A DNA stretch of 6,787 nt from Dehalococcoidales bacterium. Its GTDB lineage: Bacteria > Chloroflexota > Dehalococcoidia > Dehalococcoidales > CSSed11-197. This document shows, piece after piece, positions 4,543 through 6,787 of the stretch. Each line of letters opens with the position of its first letter. The stretch's first letter is position 1. A model generated the notes under the pieces. That model had not been told where the DNA came from and did not search any database. It was given only the letters and a program-made list of their open reading frames with translations. The DNA lies in the NCBI GenBank assembly GCA_028705415.1, contig JAQWDO010000048.1, forward strand, positions 1 through 6,787, read 5' to 3'. The translations under genes and the position numbers were made by a program.

Positions 4543-5394
4543 ATGGCAATACGCACTGTTGGAATCAATCAAATCAAAATACAGGTTTCTGAATTGTGCT
4601 TGAAGGCAAACTTCGAGCTCGGCCAGGATGTTATCAAGGCGCTCCAGAATGCTTTAGAAAGAGAAAAATCTCCCGTTGCCAGGGAAACACTGCTTCAGTT
4701 GCTGGAAAACGCCCGGTTAGCCAGAGAAAAGAGTATTCCCCTATGCCAGGATTGCGGGGCAGCTGTTGTTTTTATCGAAATCGGGCAGGATGTTCATATT
4801 GATGGAGGCAGTTTGTCTGAAGCTGTAACCGAGGGTGTCAGAGCAGGTTACAGTGAGGGTTACTTGAGAAAGTCGATGGTTGACAAACCGTTTAGTGAAA
4901 GAATAAATACCGCAGATAATACTCCTCCGGTTATCCATTATGAGATTGTGCCTGGAGACCGGTTGCGGATTGTGCTGATGCCAAAAGGGGGAGGCGCAGA
5001 AAATATGAGCAGGGTATCAATGCTTTCCCCGGGCGACGGCAAAGAAGGAATAATCAGTTTTGTTGAGCAAACAGTAAAGAAAGCCGGCGGAGCCCCGTGC
5101 CCGCCATTGATTATTGGAGTAGGAATTGGGGGCACCCTGGAAAAAGCGGCGTTAATGGCCAAGCAGTCTCTGGCGCGGCCTTTGGGAGAGCCCGGCCTGA
5201 ATTCCGAAATATCCGCTCTGGAAGCTGAAATTCTGGAAAGGGTAAACCGGCTGGGAATCGGGCCGCTGGGAATGGGGGGCAGCTATACCGCACTGGCGGT
5301 GCATGCAGCGACATTCCCCTGCCATATAGCAAGCCTGCCGGTTGCAGTTAACCTGCAATGCCACAGTTCGCGGCATGCCGAGGCAGTCCTGTAA
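4543..5394 (+). CDS. fumA: Class I (Fe-S) fumarate hydratase, alpha subunit
   Basis: A 283-residue alpha subunit of the two-subunit class I hydro-lyase family, which includes fumarase and L-tartrate dehydratase. It hydrates fumarate to malate using an oxygen-labile [4Fe-4S] cluster. The three expected cluster cysteines are C68 (PLCQD), C186 (GAPCPP) and C273 (LQCHSSRH). Other family blocks are YLRKSMVDKP, NTADNTPPVIHYEIVPGD, KGGGAENMSRV and GVGIGGTLEKAA. After C68 the usual CQDTG reads CQDCG, adding C71. The ATG at 4543 is chosen because MAIRTVGINQI fits the usual N-terminus and length; the frame stays open to a GTG at 4453, which would add 30 unsupported residues. AGGGG at 4521-4525 is too distant for a good ribosome site. 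It shares one base with the beta-subunit start. Fumarase is more likely than tartrate dehydratase, but sequence alone does not settle it. Confidence 0.9.
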   Translation: MAIRTVGINQIKIQVSELCLKANFELGQDVIKALQNALEREKSPVARETLLQLLENARLAREKSIPLCQDCGAAVVFIEIGQDVHIDGGSLSEAVTEGVRAGYSEGYLRKSMVDKPFSERINTADNTPPVIHYEIVPGDRLRIVLMPKGGGAENMSRVSMLSPGDGKEGIISFVEQTVKKAGGAPCPPLIIGVGIGGTLEKAALMAKQSLARPLGEPGLNSEISALEAEILERVNRLGIGPLGMGGSYTALAVHAATFPCHIASLPVAVNLQCHSSRHAEAVL

Positions 5395-5957
5395 TGAAAC
5401 CGGTTCAGTTTACCTCGCCTTTTTCAAGCCAGGAAGTTATAAACCTGAAAGCTGGTGACAGACTGTTAATAAGCGGAGTCATTTACGTTGCCCGGGATGC
5501 AGCACACAGGCGTCTGACAGAGTTGATTGCTTCTGGTCTGGATCTTCCGGTAGATTTTTGTGGTCAAACTCTCTATTACATGGGGCCGTCTCCGGCTCGA
5601 CCCGGATCTGTCATCGGTGCTTGCGGGCCTACTACCAGCCGCCGTATGGACCGGTATACTGTTCCGCTTCTGGAGCTTGGTTTACGAGCGATGATCGGAA
5701 AAGGGGAACGCTCGGAGGAGATCAGGCAGGCCATTATCCGGTACCGGGCAGTATATCTGGTAACCTTGGGTGGTGCCGGGGCTTTGCTGGCTGATTGTGT
5801 AATAAAAGCCGAAACGGTATGCTACCCCGAACTGGGCGCTGAGGCAATTATGCGGCTGGTGGTAGAAAAATTTCCAGCTGTTGTAGCCTATGACTGGCAG
5901 GGTGGGGATCTTTTTCAGCAAGAGACGGCAAAGTACTGCTACTTGCAAGAGAGATAG
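5394..5957 (+). CDS. fumB: Class I (Fe-S) fumarate hydratase, beta subunit
   Basis: A 187-residue beta subunit, the normal size for the family; it completes the active site with the alpha subunit. Visible blocks are ISGVIYVARDAAHRRL (27-41), YYMGPSPARPG (61-71), ACGPTTSRRMD (76-86), the GKGER loop (102-106), and CYPELGAEAI (143-152) followed by FPAVVAYDWQGGDLF (160-174). The stop of the alpha gene and this ATG overlap as TAATG, and GAGG (5380-5383) lies 10 nt upstream, so translation is probably coupled to give matched subunit amounts. The frame is open a further 12 codons upstream inside fumA, but the TAATG start fits the family better. It is followed 23 nt later by the HIT gene. Confidence 0.92.
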   Translation: MKPVQFTSPFSSQEVINLKAGDRLLISGVIYVARDAAHRRLTELIASGLDLPVDFCGQTLYYMGPSPARPGSVIGACGPTTSRRMDRYTVPLLELGLRAMIGKGERSEEIRQAIIRYRAVYLVTLGGAGALLADCVIKAETVCYPELGAEAIMRLVVEKFPAVVAYDWQGGDLFQQETAKYCYLQER

Positions 5958-5970
5958 TTGATAAGATAAA

Positions 5971-5977
5971 GGAGGAG
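5971..5977 (+). promoter_or_regulatory. Strong ribosome binding site for the HIT gene
   Basis: GGAGGAG preceded by AAA, with its GGAGG core 5 nt before the ATG at 5981. It contrasts with mazG, apgM and fumA, which lack a well-placed site. Confidence 0.85.
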
Positions 5978-5980
5978 TTT

Positions 5981-6325
5981 ATGGAAGACTGTGTTTTCTG
6001 TAAGATTGTTCGGGGAGAAATCCCCTGTGATATGGTATATGAAGACGAACGGTTTCTCGTTTTCAATGATATACAACCTCAAGCCCCGGTACACATGTTG
6101 CTGATTCCAAAAAAGCACGTCAAGTCTATTTCAGCAATGACTGACGAGGACATAGCTCTGGTTGGGCAGATGGTGAATATCGCCACACGCATCGCGGCAG
6201 CGGCCGGGATCAGCGCCAAAGGTTTCCGGCTGGTCACCAATAGCGGGAAGGAAGGGGGCCAGATTGTTCCTCACTTGCACTGGCATATATTGGGGGGAAG
6301 ACAACTATCGGGGGAATTGGGCTAG
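5981..6325 (+). CDS. hinT: HIT family nucleotide hydrolase (HinT/PKCI-like)
   Basis: A 114-residue, full-length histidine triad protein. HLHWH (98-102) followed by ILGGRQL is the catalytic triad motif, with H100 the expected nucleophile. The N-terminal CVFCKI (C4, C7) is the zinc-associated start seen in many HinT proteins. DERFLVFNDIQPQAPVHMLLIPKKH (22-46, in pieces: FNDIQPQAPVH and LIPKKH) is the standard substrate-side block. HinT enzymes hydrolyse nucleoside 5'-phosphoramidates and aminoacyl-adenylates in the cytosol. It lies 23 nt after fumB with a strong ribosome site, probably in the same operon, although HIT genes often sit beside unrelated housekeeping genes. Its TAG stop lies in a CTAG shared with the convergent Nudix gene. 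Confidence 0.94.
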   Translation: MEDCVFCKIVRGEIPCDMVYEDERFLVFNDIQPQAPVHMLLIPKKHVKSISAMTDEDIALVGQMVNIATRIAAAAGISAKGFRLVTNSGKEGGQIVPHLHWHILGGRQLSGELG

Positions 6326-6787
6326 GCTTTAGTTTTACCGATAAAAAATAGGGCTGCGATAGTTTTGCAGTCTTTAATACGGCCGGAGCGAATCATTTCC
6401 TCTACCTCTGCCAGCGGTTTTCTGATTACCTCTATATATTCCGTATCCTCGGCAACCAGGGGTGCGTAACTCAGTTCGCGAGCGAGGAATACGTGCATAT
6501 ATTCGTCAGCGTAGCCTGGAGCCAGGTAAAAACCCCCCAGTTTTTTCAGATATCCCGGATTGAAACCGGTTTCCTCGCGTAATTCCCGCACTACGGCAGA
6601 TTCAGGTGTCTCGCCCGGGTCGATACAGCCGGCAGGGATTTCCAAAAGGCTTTCCCTTGCCGGATAACGGAATTGATCAACCAGCAACAGGTTTTGCTGT
6701 TCATCAATGGCTATTATGCCAACAGAATCGGCATGCTCTACCACTTCCCTGCTGGCGGTTTTCCCATTGCTTGTTTGAACAGTATCT
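6322..6787 (-). CDS. nudF: NudF-type ADP-ribose pyrophosphatase (Nudix), N-terminus beyond window
   Basis: The frame is open to the right edge, so the start is outside; a GTG at 6744 is an internal valine codon in the conserved REVVEH segment rather than the start. Upstream of it the visible residues read DTVQTSNGKTASREVVEH, matching the N-terminal lobe of NudF. The Nudix box (6562-6630) is complete: GCIDPGE then REL then REETGF, satisfying Gx5Ex7REUxEExGU. QFRYPARESLLEIPAG before it and GFYLAPGYADEYMHVFLA after it are typical of ADP-ribose pyrophosphatases, which split ADP-ribose to AMP and ribose 5-phosphate. About 150 residues are visible out of a usual 180-200. It converges on the HIT gene with a 4-bp overlap. 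Confidence 0.92.
   Translation of the reverse strand, partial: DTVQTSNGKTASREVVEHADSVGIIAIDEQQNLLLVDQFRYPARESLLEIPAGCIDPGETPESAVVRELREETGFNPGYLKKLGGFYLAPGYADEYMHVFLARELSYAPLVAEDTEYIEVIRKPLAEVEEMIRSGRIKDCKTIAALFFIGKTKA

Noticed and set aside
1..6787. Search for mobile elements, CRISPR arrays, tandem repeats, toxin-antitoxin or defence genes
   Set aside because: None seen: no transposase, integrase or repeat array, and all coding space is taken by recognised or plausible chromosomal genes.

Overview
This window is a compact stretch of bacterial chromosome with nine protein genes, one tRNA gene and very short intergenic gaps. It reads as ordinary housekeeping DNA: there is no insertion sequence, phage gene, CRISPR array or other sign of a mobile island. 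Several features point to an anaerobic, low-to-mid-GC Gram-positive lineage (Clostridia, perhaps Peptococcaceae-like): a two-subunit oxygen-sensitive class I fumarase, an archaeal-type (apgM) phosphoglycerate mutase, a spore-maturation-like Gate-domain membrane protein, and strong GGAGG ribosome binding sites on some genes. This placement is inference from gene content, and no taxonomic marker was searched.

Layout, left to right. Positions 1-837 (minus strand) hold a small zinc-ribbon protein followed by comF, which runs off the left edge; a good sigma-A-type promoter lies just upstream. A divergent promoter drives a Gate-domain membrane protein at 998-1957 (plus). Converging on it is a minus-strand run, mazG (4447-3650), apgM (3521-2334) and a small CxCxxC membrane protein (2326-1967). 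A tRNA-Pro(CGG) gene (3573-3647) sits between mazG and apgM on the opposite strand with its own promoter. From the 95-bp mazG/fumarase divergent gap, the plus strand carries fumarase alpha (4543-5394), fumarase beta (5394-5957) and a HIT-family hydrolase (5981-6325), probably one operon. A NudF-type Nudix hydrolase enters from the right edge on the minus strand and meets the HIT gene at a shared CTAG, which gives both stop codons.

How the genes fit together: fumarase and ApgM are central carbon enzymes. MazG, NudF and the HIT protein all hydrolyse nucleotides or nucleotide conjugates (NTPs, ADP-ribose, nucleoside phosphoramidates), so the right half mixes carbon metabolism with nucleotide clean-up. 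ComF is a DNA-uptake-associated phosphoribosyltransferase-fold protein.

No clearly new system is visible. The points most worth a second look are: a perfect 17-bp inverted repeat inside apgM; mirrored promoters in the mazG/fumarase gap whose -10 boxes both sit 8 nt from an ATG, suggesting leaderless or near-leaderless mRNAs; a 16-bp palindrome at the fumarase -35 region; an extra cysteine beside the first Fe-S ligand of fumarase alpha; and the tRNA gene opposed to its flanking genes.
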